DNA of 64,000 bases from Seiridium cupressi (Eukaryota; Ascomycota; Sordariomycetes; Amphisphaeriales; Sporocadaceae). This document shows positions 10,509 through 23,329 of the stretch, one piece after another; positions within the stretch are counted from its first letter, which is position 1, and every line of letters begins with the position of its first letter. The stretch is taken from assembly GCA_036674765.1 (NCBI GenBank), contig JARVKI010000011.1:558001-622000 (forward strand), given 5' to 3'. The position numbers were made by a program, and so were the translations under genes. The notes under the pieces were generated by a model. It saw nothing but the letters and a program-made list of their open reading frames with translations. It was not told the DNA's origin and searched no databases.

Positions 10509-13500
10509 CCAGCAGGGGGCCCGCCTTACCCACTGGCAAGCTCTGAAGCTCTGAACTAGCTTTCAGCTCGCAGCTTCGCCTTACCGGTCACGGTTTCACA
10601 AACTACAAACTCACCCAACACCCCTCTTCACCGAAGGGTTATGCGCAGTTCTAGCATTCGAGCGCCTCGAGCCGTCCCCTCGGGTACATGCGCAAAGTCA
10701 AAAAAAAAAAAATGAGCACCCTCGGGAATCAGCTCTCATTGCACGACTCCGCCTGCCGCTTTACACACCCCGCATGCAAGGCTGAATTGCTAAGAGCACG
10801 GCTTGTTGGCCCTGCATCATGTATCCTGCAGCATCTATGCACTACGATATTGGCCAACACCCACGCTGCTCTCACACCATTTCCGATTATTTCAACAGTT
10901 GCGATACCCCGGTTTTTTTTTCTTTCCCTCTGTATTCATAACGACGTGTAACACTCGTTCTCTGCATAGCACAGCGTTGCTTACATTCCTTGTCCCAACA
11001 CTTGCGGTGTCGGGCGACAATGTCGGAGTTTTTTCCTCCCTTTTCTCTTGGGCAGCGTTTGGAACGGCATCTGGGACATGGGCGCTAGGATTTTCCTACC
11101 TTTCTTGGACTTTTCCTTTGCATACCCCCACTCACTTTGACGATGTCCCCCTCGTGGGACACGTCGCCATCTGTTTGGCTCCGCTTTGGACATGACTACC
11201 TACATATACCTGTCAGGGAGTCTGGTCGCGGAACGGAACGTAACATGGGGGTACATCACACCGAGAGTGATCAAATGGGCAGACATTACGATGAGAATGA
11301 CGAAAAGCGTGGTTGATCACCGGCCAGGGGCGATGGCATTTCCTCTTTACCTTCCTCTTGCACATGGGAATGGGGTCAAAGGGCAGGCCGCTCGCCACAT
11401 GTTTCATGGGCGGATATGGTAACCGATGAGTCGAGCGGTTGGAGATACAAATGGTCTCCACCATATTCAAAGGCGGGCCTTTGGCCGGGAACTCCCTTCA
11501 CGGATCTCTCCTAGGTTTAGCCTTTCACTTCCAGTAAGCCCCTGCTCTGCACGGCAGCGGGTACTCGGTTTGATGAGATATGCAATACATGGTTGTCAAG
11601 TACCCTCTCTTTTCCTGTTTACCGAGTGATTGTGACTTGTCTATAAACAGCGACCTGATCGTCTAGTTCCAATACCCGTTCAACCTTCTCATTGGTCTGT
11701 CAAACACGCTGCGAAGTCGTGTCTCAGCTAAGGAGAGACGGCAAAGGCCGTATACTCCAGTGGGCCTGTGTCTCGCAAGGATCAGCCGTGGATGCCGCAA
11801 TTAATAGCAATGTCTTACACGGCTCGCTCGGCGCTGCGATTATAGCCATTGCATGAATAGAATGGCTTCTCGGCCTTCGCTTGAACGCTGGTCAGATAGG
11901 GCCGCATGCAGGCGTGGTACGGTAGCGAAGTCTGCCCGGCATCACCTGACAACCCTATACGAATTTCGATGTAGACTTACCATATATCAATAGCGAGAAC
12001 CCCTCCTTCCAATACTAAACCCCAACTTCGACCCTTGTCCGAGAGCAAGTGGCACCCCCTGTCACCAGGGCTTAGCCGCAATCGAGGATCCCAAGATTGA
12101 TATGATATGCAGCTACGAGCAAGGTCTGTGTCTATCTGTCCGATATAACCCAACCCCTACCCAATCAGGCTACATATCTGACGTGCTCAGGATATGATAT
12201 CAATATTGAAGATGGGGGTCGGGAGTTTTTGTTTTCTTTTTCCTTATACGACGTGGGACAGGTCAGACGGCACCCGAGCATTTTTTGTGCAACATGGTGC
12301 CTTGCTCAAAGGGGCCCAGGAAGGATAGGCTTGGCGTTATCTCTTTTCTTCACTTGGCGAGACATACATGTACGCGTGCATTTTGGCTCAGCCTCTCTCA
12401 GCAGCGAGCGGACAAGCCAGCAGCAGTGCTACCGATTCTCGGTGTACGTGCAGCACTAGCCTGCATTTGCTTTTCCTTGCCTTGCTCACCTTTTGTCTGC
12501 TGTACCTGATGTTTCCGCTTCCGTGCTGTTCGTACAAGGCCCGGCACATGCGAGCGAAAGGCGAGCGTCAGCCCTGGGAAGGACCATCGTTTACAGACCC
12601 TTGAAGCACACTACACCTACCCCATGCGATCATCACCATCCCACATTGCAGCGACAGGGCATGGCGTGCGTGTTGCGTCCAGGGCGAGGGGCTGCAGGTT
12701 TCCCTGGGCCAGGAAAGAATAGGTCGCGTATGCTAAGGTTATAATCAGTCCACACTGCTGCTCGGACGTCCTGCAGGTGTGTTCGGTAAGGGCAAGTGAT
12801 TGACACGTCTGTGCTTTCTGCTTTTAATCGAGGGTACAGCACCTAAACCTAACCTAAGCATGGCCAGGGGTGGCCAAGAGCTGATCAGTCGAAAAAGAGC
12901 TAGCTACAGCTGTGCCGTGTGCAAGTTCTCCTTGGGCTCAGCAGCGTCTAAATCCACGCTGCTGTGGAGAGCGAACGGGGGAACGATGCCCGGGGACACG
13001 CCGCAAATTGGTTGCAAAAAGATGACATTACACAGATATCATCGTGAGCGGCGGCCCCCTTCGGGCGACAGCCAGATAGCAGAATATCCTCTACGGGTTT
13101 ATCGGCGTTGGCTCTTACCTCCCAATTGAACCCGGAGGGTTATGCCCGTGAGCCCTTCACTTGATGACGGACCATTGGCACGAGACGTTGGTATGCATGC
13201 AAAAGCAACGCCCGACGCAGGATTGCTGAGGAGCCACGGGTGGTCCTTTTTCCCGGGATTGCGATCGGGAGATGATTCTCTCTGCAAGATCCGTTCGCTG
13301 CCGGCCGGGAAATACGCAGTTAACCCCCAGGAATGTGTTTGCCATCTATGTCAGCTCAAGGAGCCCGGCATTTGCGCCCCCCTCATATAGGAATACTACG
13401 TTGACTAGGTTACAGTACATCTTGGGGGTTGCTTCCAAAGCGAGCATTGGCAGACAGACATACAGATAAACAAACAGGCAGAACAGGATGGGCAATGAAC

Positions 13501-15021
13501 AGTTCCGGAGTCAGGTCCGAAGCCCCCCCCCACCATCCCAAATCCACTATGCCTTCTTTCGTCGTTCAAGGCCCTCGAATCGTTGGGAATCGTGGCCCCG
13601 TCATGTCGACTACGAGCGCTACTGTCACCGCCTGCGTTCTGAGGCCGCCGACCACCGCGTGGCTCTGACTCCGTCGAGGAGACAAGTCAAGTAGCAACAC
13701 GTTGGACCAGCAGGGTCTCAGCAGGGTCCCAGCAGGGTCCCGGGGCGGCAGGGCGAGTCACCTTACCGCAAAGAGACTCCTCATACCCCGGCAAACAAGT
13801 GACAGGCCCGAGGCAAGGTGAGCCAAAGCTCAGACCTCACGGTGGACCAAGGTGAGGGGCAGGCCGGCGCGACCAACAGATAGACAGGAACAAATATGCA
13901 CATGGCTCCAGGTGTATGTATGGATTGCTGCGTCTTTGGGCCCCCCCCTTCACCCTAGGTCAGAGCAGTTCCACTATCAATATGCATGCACGTCGACCGA
14001 GAGGTCGATATGAGAGCGTCCTTATGCGTCCTGGCGCGGTCGAGAGTGGAGAAAAGATCGCGAACTGCTCGGGGTCGATCATGCAAGCCTCGCTATCTCG
14101 CAGGTCTGGGCCGTCTGACTGTCAGCCGGGGGGCTGGTGTGTCCATAGGTGAGCTGACTAGTATGGTATATGTAGTTACCCTCAGAGTGAGATGAGCAAT
14201 CAGCAAGGACTAGTGACGCAGTGCAAGCCAGGAGATAGTCATGATGTATACATATCCGAATTGTGGCTTAGCGAACTGCGGTTGGACAACACTAGCAAAT
14301 GCGGCCTGTACAATAATCAAATTGTTTGGGGCCGTTGGCAACTAAAGGTCTTCGCATGGCCGCTGTCGTACCCCCCGAGCACACATCGTGTCCATTCCAC
14401 ATTGCCGCCACGGCGGTGCCACGCGATACCTATGTCTCATATATCACATTTAACACTCAAGGTTACACATGACCACGTTCGGCACTAGCACATCAGCTGT
14501 CAGGCATCTATCTTCATATCGATATTACTCTTTTCGTGGTTAGTCAGAGTCGCCTCTCAGAAATGGTACCCGGCGCGAGAAACAAAGCATACCAAACGCC
14601 TCGCCAGCCCGGAAGGGTATCTAACAATGTTACATCTCAACGTTCCCACCTTATTTCCGTGTTACTTCATATTCCGTCCTCATGTCCATGTCTCCATAGA
14701 AGATGACCAAGGCACTGGACAGAGCGATAGCTGCGCCGTGCGTCATACCCGTGTCTGCGTTCTATCCCGTATTACTATGCCCCCACACGCCCCGGATTTG
14801 ACCTGCCTACTTTCTCCCAGGGAGAATTCAAGATCCTTGCCTAGCATACCGAAACAACCGTGGTGCAGCCGAAGAGTGGCGTGTTGATCGCCATCCAACT
14901 TTTTCAGCTGCATCAGTGATGCCGCGTCTGTGCGTCAAATGTACCTACCTGACCATGTCCTCATCTGCCGAAGTCTCCGATGAATCGGTGGTTGAGGTCC
15001 AGGATTCATTGCAACCATGTC
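10509..15021. other. Gene desert, right part
   Basis: About 4.5 kb between the small gene and EXO70. The proximal part probably includes the 3' UTR of the small gene. ORFs of 60-130 codons (for example 10803-11195, 12285-12509 and 14627-14887) have no domain and lie in overlapping frames. It contains an 11-bp triplicate at 13708 and C- or G-rich short runs. No tRNA-like cloverleaf or transposase fragment was found. Confidence 0.45.
13708..13740. repeat. 11-bp tandem repeat, three copies
   Basis: Three direct copies of CAGCAGGGTCY, the first ending in T and the next two in C. The unit is followed by a degenerate GGCAGGG. Non-coding context. Confidence 0.85.
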
Positions 15022-16980
15022 TTAGAAGAGGGACAGAAAGACGGCAGCGATACTTGACTTGTCGTACTTCACGTACTTGCCCTTGCCCTTGTCGACCTCG
15101 TGGTAGCGGTCCCAGAACCGGTTGTACAGGGGTTCAAGCACTTGTTGAATGTCCTTGGCAAACATGTTTCGAACTTCCCGCTCCATGCTGTAAGTCTTGT
15201 GCTTAACGACCAAGTCGTCAAAACCAGCGTTGAATGCAAGGAATTTGTTCTTGATGCTTTCTTTGTCCTTGCTGCTGAGGCTCTTGAGGACTGAAGCAGA
15301 ATCATTGTTGTTGCCCGACGGAGGCCGCTGCGCCCGATTGGTGTGAATAACATCAAATAGATGCATAGAAAGATCTTTGCAGGCTTCAGTGTACATGGCC
15401 TTTGCCTTCTTACGCCACGTATCCAGAACGCCAAGTCTGCCATCCAGAAGTGGCGCCAGGCCGGATTCTAGGATCATGCGCTCAACGATCGTGAGGCAGT
15501 TCGCTAGGAAGACACCTTGGACCGATTTGCCCTTGAGCAACATCCTTGATTTTGCATCGAGGCCTGACAATAACGCATCAATGGTGTCGGTGCAGTAATG
15601 CGCGAATATCTCCTTGCCGTCGGCTCCGATGTCGAACGAGGCAAGACTTGGTATAGCGTCTGTGCTGCGATTTGCCGCCGCGGCAGACTTCCATCCGCCA
15701 TCTCCTAATGATATCATGACGCTCGATATCGGGCGTAGGAACTCAACCATTGTTTGCAGGCGCTGCATGGTGGCGGAAACAACTGGAATTGGAGCCCCGT
15801 CAGATGGCAAGGCCTGAAGCATGTTCACCTTTTGCTTCGTCTCGTCCAGCAGCTCGGCTAGGGATACCTTGGCCGTCTCTCTAACTGGTTTCAAGGCTGC
15901 CGCCAATGTACCTTTCAGTTCCCCGGTTCGCTCCTCTAAGCTCGAAGCCAAACTGGACATGATCTCGACCACCTCGTATGCTAGGAAGCAATCTGTGCTC
16001 AAGTGTGCCTTGATATGGTTGTTAAGTTCACGGATCGTCCGGGCAAGCTCTGCCATGGGCACCTGAGACGTCAGCTGCAGTACCGCACCCCAGTCCTGCC
16101 TCATGAATATGCTGCAGATGTTCTCATGCTCTGCGACGCACATGCCTTCGAGGGCCTTGGCATACTCGCCGATCCCATTGGTGCCCGCCTTATATAATGC
16201 ACCCGGGCTGGTCTTTTTGGCCGTGTTGACGCTGGCAAATGCCAGGTTCACGAGCGTCTTCTGAAGATATTGGCCGCGGACTTCAGCATAGATCTTGACA
16301 AGTGGGTTTTCGGTGGTAGCATTACTCCCCACATAAGAATTGATCAGGCTTAGGCGGGCGATTTTGTCCTGCGGTATCACAGGGAACGGCTTCCCCTTGG
16401 TAGTGAAGTTCAGAGGTTCGACCGACATCGGTGTCTCCCCCCGTAAGGTCTTATCGAAGTGGTTCTCGAGGGAGCTGTTTCCATTCTGTATCAGCCTCTG
16501 CAAATCGGCCTTGGTCTGTTGGTTCGAGCGAAGGTTGGCGGTTTCCATATTCTGTAGCGCTTTGCTCAGCCGCTGGATTGAATTCAGATAATTGGACAAG
16601 CCAGCCTTGTCTGGGCCCTGACGGATGATCTGTTCCTCATCGTTCTTGGAATCGGCGGGTTGGCGTAGTCGTTCGATGGCTGCGATCACGGCATCGATAT
16701 CTGCAGCGAGCAGCAGCATACGTTAGCATTTGCAGAACAAAAAAGACCCTCGCTTCAGGGGTTACTGACTGTTGCCCAGGACCTGGAGCTTCTTGGTCTC
16801 GCCATTGAGAGGTGCAGAAACGTCGCGCACGCTCTTTCCCGTTGTCTCCAGTCTGCCGAGACATGCTTGTATCTTCTTCGTCAATTGCGCCGTCTTCTCC
16901 AGCCGTGAATTCAGCACGTCCACCTCGGCACGCGCCTCCTCATCAGCCGCATGACGGCCATTCGTCAATCCGACGGCCAT
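15022..16980 (-). CDS. EXO70: Exocyst complex component EXO70
   Basis: Exons 16980..16770 and 16700..15022, intron 16701..16769 (69 nt, GTCAGT..CAG with CTAAC), 629 aa. The splice gives LQVLGN-NIDAVIAAIERLR, which fits Exo70 exactly. The N-terminal coiled-coil (EVDVLNSRLEKTAQLTKK) and the long all-helical body match the family, as does the length. The C-terminal block (EVRNMFAKDIQQVLEPLYNR) is the basic end that binds PI(4,5)P2 in yeast Exo70. The protein tethers post-Golgi vesicles at the plasma membrane for polarised growth and septation. An in-frame ATG at 17184 exists, but the family N-terminus begins at 16980, so the upstream codons are taken as leader. Confidence 0.95.
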
Positions 16981-17815
16981 GACTGCGGTTTGCGACAAGC
17001 AGTATCGTCGTATATGTTGGTGCTGCGATGGGTGCAATGTTCTCGACGGAAAGGTAGTATGAACAGCCGTCCGAGCTGTTGTCGTGCCATGGAGAAGCGT
17101 CCGTTGGGTCGCCGCCAGCGAGTGGGAGCTAGCACAGCTTGGTATGACGGAGTGGGTAAATGCACCTAGCCGAGGATCCCCCAAGTCGAAAATGGCTTAG
17201 CACTAGCTAGAGCGCAGATCAAGATTACATTTGGCGGGGCCTGCAAGTGCCCTTCAGGGACCAGGTCGAGAGCTTGGGGTGCGCCGCAGTGCTTAACTAG
17301 ACTGCCAAAGTTGACATTACTGTACAAGATCAGACGATTCACTTGTATGTATTCTCAACCACCTGGGCACCCCTGCAGGCGACCAATTTCCATGACCTGT
17401 AGGCACTCCAGGCCACCTCGTCCAGTCTAGCTTATTGTCACAAGAAAAGAACAAATAAACATGAACAAAAAAAAAAAAAAAAAAAAAAAAGACAAACGGC
17501 TTGGCTTGGCTTATGACAGTACATAGTCCACGAGTAATAAAACAACTCTCAGTTGACACATGAAATTATTCGCGGCATGTTCACGTAATGAGTGTGCGTA
17601 TAGGCTGCGTCTAGACTGGCCGCATCCAGCATACAACATATACACACTCACCCAAGATCAAGAGATCAATGCATGCAGTTCCGACTCCTTGCTGCCAAGA
17701 TATATAGGTGGTCAATAAGATATATTGCTGATGAAAACGACCCTCGTATACATAAATAAAAAGAAGCTACTCAGTACAGCAACTACCGATTCCAGCCGTG
17801 TCCCGCTTTCGTTAC
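16981..17815. other. Intergenic, EXO70 promoter side and aminotransferase 3' side
   Basis: No coding sequence recognised. It holds the EXO70 leader and promoter (reading minus), the A24 tract, and the downstream region of the aminotransferase gene. Confidence 0.6.
17467..17490. repeat. Poly-A tract (A24)
   Basis: Twenty-four A residues on the plus strand. No retroposed gene body was found next to it, so it is treated as a homopolymer tract rather than a retroposition tail. Confidence 0.9.
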
Positions 17816-19345
17816 TCACAATTTCGACTTCTCCAGGGCTCCGAAATAGTCAGCTACGAGCCTGTGAAGAATACTCACTATTTCTTCGATCTCACCCGCT
17901 GTCGTGTTGTAGGGTGGTGAGATAATAACATGATCTCCATTGATGCCATCGGCCGTTCCCGTTCCAGGATAAATCGCGATGCCATAACCTTCGCTTAAGC
18001 CAAGCTCGGCAAGTCCCATGGCGATACCACAGGACGCAGGAAAGGGCTCTCCAGTCTCTTTGTTTGCAACAAACTCAATACCCCAGAAGAATCCTCGCCC
18101 ACGGATATTGCCGACATTAGGATGGTGCGACAGCTGCTCCGTCAGACGTCGCGACAGGAGCTGACCCATCTTCTGTACATTCTCGAGCAGATGTTCCTCC
18201 GTGATAATCCTCTGTACCTCGAGAGCGGCGGCACAAGCAATGGGGTGGCCTTGGTACGTGTGGCCATGAACGAAGGCGCTATTGGAGGTCACGGATTAGC
18301 TCCTTCCAGAACATGGCAGTGCGTTCGTTTACTTACCCGCTTCCACTAGACAGAACATCGACCACTGCGCGATTGACAAGCACGGCAGCTATCGGTTGGT
18401 ATCCTCCACCTAGGCATTTCCCAAGGGTTTGTATATCCGGAACAACACCCTCTTGCTCCCAAGCATGAAGGGTGCCTGTTCGTCCCATACCACACATTAC
18501 CTCATCCAGGATCAGGAGGGCACCATGTCTATCGCAGACTTGCCTCATGGCCTGAAAGTAGCCCGGAACGGAAGTAACACAGCCGAGGGCCTAAGTACCA
18601 TCAGAGTTGAGAACAGGCGATTTATACGGTGAACTTACAGCACCAACGACAGGCTCTGCGACGAAAGCAGAAACCGTCTCAGGACCTAGTCTTTGAAACT
18701 CTGCATCCAGCTCGCTGGCTAGTCTCGCAACATATGCCTCGTCATTCTCCTCGGTACTTTGGTTTCGATATGGGAAGCATGGCGAAACTCGGGATATGTT
18801 GGTCAACAACATCGGCTCGAACTTCGCCCGTCTGTATACGTGGCCGCCCATGGACAAGCTTCCTAGTGTGGTCCCATGATACGAATGTTGCCGTGCAATG
18901 AAGTTTATCCGCTGGGGCTCCGGTGTTGATTTTTCAAGGAAGTACTGCCGAGCCAGCTTCATTGCCGCCTCCATTGCTTCGGATCCTGGGTCACTGTCGG
19001 CCACGTCACTCCAAAAGCCTATGGTGGGATTTGCTTACCAGATGAGACGATAAGTGCTCGAGACATATGGCCATGTGTTGAGGTGACAAGCTCCTGGCAG
19101 AGTTTCTCGCACACATCGCTCGTGTAAAACACGGTTGAGCAATAGGATATTCTGTCAAGTTGGGCAGCGATGGCTTGTTTCACTCTGGCATCACCGTGTC
19201 CAATGCAAGCGACTGACGCACCGCCCGATGCGTCGATCACTGTCCGTCCATTCTCGAAGGTTAAGCGACTCTTTTCACCACTAGATAGACGCAGGAACTG
19301 GTGCTTCAAGCTGCGGTGCAGCACAGCTGAGGTCTCAGGGTTCAT
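17816..19345 (-). CDS. Class III pyridoxal-phosphate aminotransferase
   Basis: Four exons: 19345..19039, 18985..18639, 18590..18337 and 18278..17816, with introns of 53, 48 and 58 nt, total 456 aa. The junctions restore conserved text: SSG-SEAMEAAMKLA, EPVVGA-ALGC and SGSG-AFVHGHTYQGHP. PLP-site residues are visible: Asp247 in LILDEVMCGMGRTG, which pairs with the pyridine nitrogen, and Lys276 in TLGKCLGGG, the Schiff-base lysine. This is fold-type I subgroup II (omega-aminotransferase, GABA or acetylornithine type). The amino donor and acceptor cannot be told from sequence. An upstream in-frame TAG limits the start to 19345. No pathway neighbours flank it, so its role remains general amine or amino-acid metabolism. 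Confidence 0.92.
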
Positions 19346-22300
19346 GGCCGCAACCTCGTATGCACTCTGTTGCTGAAGAAGGTGACCTTGCAGGCCCGGG
19401 ACAAGACTTTTCTACACGGGGTGTTGTTCTGTTCCCTGTGCGGCCCTCGATGAGTGGTCCGGCTTAATGGAGTGAGGGAAAGTATTGATCCAACGCCCCT
19501 TGAAACATTTCGAGAGTATCTGTGAGTCCGTCATCTCGAACTATATACTCTCCCTGTGTGTGCTAGCGTCGGAATAAGTAAAGTAGTGCCAACCTTAAAT
19601 ATACAGCGTGTGGCACACACAAATCAAACGAGGTCGAATATGACCAAGTACAAGTATACCCAAGTATCCTCCCTCCCACAAGCACGCCGTAAAGACGCCT
19701 GGCTGTTGCTGTACCGACTTTCGATCCCTGGTGTTGGAGTCACCTCATGATGCGGTACCCCGCCCAATTATCTGGGGACTGCAAACGCAGCATTTAGGAT
19801 CCCACGACGATTTCGGGAGATGGCCGATGAGACCGAGCCGCGAAGGATTGATTCCTAGCAAATCGCAGCTCTGACCCCATTCGCGACGCGGTATCACATT
19901 TACCAGGGTGGATCAGTGCTCCGACATCAACAGAGGGACTCGTCGACGTATCGAGCGAGAACAGGTCACGGCCATGTGCGACGGATCCATTCGTTTGGAG
20001 AATAGTCACCACCATATCTTTTCACGCATGGTCCGCAGCGTCACACCGACTGGAAGGAGTCCAGTGCGACGTCGGCTATCAACTTCCGGATGTGATTGAT
20101 TGTACCGCCCGCAGGCAATTAGTGCTGTGTAACGATGCTACACGTGAGCACAACGTCGAGCACTTTACCGGCGGCGCTCGCTCTATCTGTTACGTGATTG
20201 GTTCAGTCACAGCTTCTGGAGGACTATTAGCTCTCGGCATCCCGATCCCGACCTCGGGCTGAAATCTCCTCTCATTACCGATCTCCGCTACGTAAGCAGT
20301 AGTGCAAGCTTTCTGCAATCATCGTTGCATTGAAGAATCTCTTTGCATATCGTCCAACTTGCCAAGCGATGATCCATGCCGTCGTCTGCTAGCGTGATCT
20401 CCTAGTATGCGAAACGCCTGCAGGCCACTACGGCTGGCCCTGTACGACTCACCGCTTTCGGTCTTTATATCACCCTAGGCTATACAACGAGCTCTCTTGC
20501 AGCAATGCTTTGCTTCGAAAAACCGAGCGACAGGTGACAGATCTGCAGTTAACTCTTGGAAAGCTCAGTTGGCTGATGCTAAGGGGCTAGATCATTTCGA
20601 CTGGGTGACCACATCGATAGAGCGAATCGTGTTTCCCCGGCAGGTAAAACGATCTGACCAAGGGGGGTTCTTTAACCTGGGTTTACCAGTACCATGATAT
20701 CGGGCCCCCTTGCAAGCATCCCCTCAACGGAAACTAATCAGACCCCGGACACTTTGGCCCTATGACTGACCCCTGCAAAAGTCGCTTGCAAGGATGCGTT
20801 TTTTACAACGATATTTGCAAGCATTCATTCGCAGCAGGAACCCACTACTCTGGATGCAGAGTCAGCAATTACTCCCTTCGTACCTATTTCCTTTTTGATA
20901 AGCCGCCAGCGCCGCTCGATCTGGCATCAGGGCGACGATCTGGATCATAACATACTATCTCTCAGATCATACCATCCATTAGCTCGGATTCTGTGCCGCT
21001 CGCTACGACGAACGACGTTCCATATAGGAGATATTATGAGCATTTTTCGTGACAAACTCCCAACAGCATAGAATGAAGGGAGGGCCATCGGTATTTATTT
21101 TGCTGATGATGAACTCCACCAGGAGAGGAAGACCGAGAAGTAGCAGCCTCTTCATTTCCTGCATTGACACAACAACAATGGCATATCGCTTCCTACTTCT
21201 CTCTCTGACTAGCATCAGCTAGGAGCAATCTTTGGCTCCACTGCCCACTAATAAGAAAGTCATCCTTGAATTGACCATCCCTATGGTCCGATGTCGATTC
21301 TCCTCGGACCTTTCTTGAGCTCGGCCGAGCTTTTGGCCCTGATTTCAGCGGCACGAGATTTTGCCCGGTGATACCCCCTGTACGAAAGGCTACAATGTAG
21401 CGTCCGGTTCTCTCGTTTCTTCCTCCATAATTGGTTGCACGATGGATGGATAGTTTTATTTGCGCCTCACGCGGGCCGAAGCCCAGGCATGTTGTGGCCC
21501 CTTGCCATTGCATTCCTGCTAAGTCTTTTTCAGAAAGCATTCCGAGACCACGGACAAGTGCCAATAGTGCTGATTGCTTCAAGAGCTCGGAAACAGACGA
21601 ATGACGGCGGCGGCCGCACACACGCCCCAGACGCCAAGCGTCACGAGATGAGTACTTGAGTATACACTGATCGAGGGAGAGAATCACAGGCAGTAATATG
21701 CGAGCTAGTGGAACTACCGCTCGCATCGAGCGGGTTTACCCGTGCAGGAAGCATCCCGCGGCAGCGCAAGGCACACCTTACTCGGATGGCCGCTTCAGGT
21801 AAATGATTTCTTTTGCTTACGAGCCCAAGTTCCCATTGAACTTGGCCCATTACAAGAGCTCAAGCCATGGATTTTCTTGACAAATCTCTTGGAGAAAGCT
21901 CTCGAAACATTCAAAGGGATTCGGTCCTTTGGGCAAGAATCATTGGGACGCAAGTATAGTCTCTCTTCACCAGGACAGGATAAGATGTAAGTCCTACTGA
22001 ATCAACCTTACCGTACTCACCAAGAAAGCCTTGCCCGAGATCCAATCAGAGTGCAGAACCGCCAATGGAGCATCCCACAAACTCAGGACACCTGACCAAG
22101 GCAGGGATGCTGTAAGGGTATCAATCTACCCCAAATACAGAGGAATGAATCCAATCATAGGTGGAGGAAGCTTACCCTATATGGCATCCGTCTTCCCTGC
22201 TCCGGTAAACTGTGCCGCATGTCCGTTCGCGAATAGCGGCCCGTGGGAGCCCCACGAAATCCTCGAGAATGGCATGCGCGGCCGTTGCAACCTGCTGTCG

Positions 22301-23300
22301 TGCCATGGTCTAACGCATGTCGACATCGGGCCAGGTCGCCATACAGGCTAGACCACGTAGCCGTGACACATCCTTGAAGGAGCGGGCGGAGGCGAAGAGC
22401 GCTGCACGTGTCGAAAAGGCTACTGCAGTGGCTCCGTCAGAAATTCTTCAGCAATGCAGATAATGCCGTGCAACGCCGGGCGGTAATGGAGTGGTTAGTG
22501 CGTCGCCCGCAGCGAGTGGAGTGTCTGCACACATTAGTAAATCGGTACCACGGTTTGTCAGGGTCAAAAAGTCTCAAGGTAAGCTGCAAAGTCTCCCATA
22601 AGTTGTGTAAATTACAAAAGCTAGGGAGCTGGAGGTAAGCTCCGGAGCTCACACTTAAATACTCAAGTCTATCAGCTGACACCAGCTGCGCCAATCCGTG
22701 ACAGATATAATTTTAATGCTAAAAAAAAGGGGGGGGGGGGTGGAGAGGTTGGGTTTAACCATCGTCAGAGGGTTATAATCATAAATATATACAACACAAC
22801 GTTAATAAGCCAAGCAAATGGCTATATGGAGGATATTCATCGCGTGAACAAAGATGGCCCAATGCCACTACATGATAAGAAGCAGCGAACTCTTTTCGAT
22901 GTAGTTTGTCTGAACGCCGAGAGTCCAATAGACCAGGCTGTGATGAATCACTTTATATCGCCGTTCGCCCTTCACTTCCAACATCTGCTTATACGCTAGG
23001 GGGCGTATGTCATCCCTTTTCAAAAAGCTCGAGAGTCCCTGATTTTACGACTTTATTTCGTATGCTGATAGTGCCATTGTAGATTCTGGAGCCTTCTAAC
23101 CCACAGGACGATTCGCGATTGGAAAAATTCACTATTCGACCGCCATAAGATGTTGTGACAGAATTACTCGGACGTTCACTGAGCCATGTAAATGCCTTAT
23201 TTTGATGCTTGGTATCACAGAATACTTTTTCGATGACGAGGGGAAGTTTCGCGCATTCCTGCTAGGACTTCCACGGATTGAGGGTCGCCACTCTGGTCAG
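19346..23300. other. Long intergenic region, partly degenerate
   Basis: About 4 kb with no confident gene. A 177-codon minus frame (21193-21726) has no domain. Two stretches look mildly coding, though unidentified: 22408-22638 plus (LLQWLRQKFFSNADNAVQRR region) and 22821-22998 plus (LHDKKQRTLFDVV region). Both may be relics. An A8G12 junction lies at 22721-22740. Confidence 0.4.
22721..22740. repeat. A8-G12 homopolymer junction
   Basis: Eight A followed directly by twelve G on the plus strand, in non-coding DNA just before the WD40 relic region. Confidence 0.9.
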
Positions 23301-23329
23301 CAATACGGATGAATGCGGCTAGACCACAA

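Noticed and set aside
17467..17490. A24 tract as a retroposed-gene tail
   Set aside because: No truncated gene or target-site duplication next to it.
21193..21726. 177-codon minus ORF
   Set aside because: No domain, no hydrophobic or catalytic pattern, not supported by neighbours.
22470..22560. Possible tRNA-like sequence
   Set aside because: No acceptor-stem pairing, anticodon arm or T-loop consensus could be assembled.
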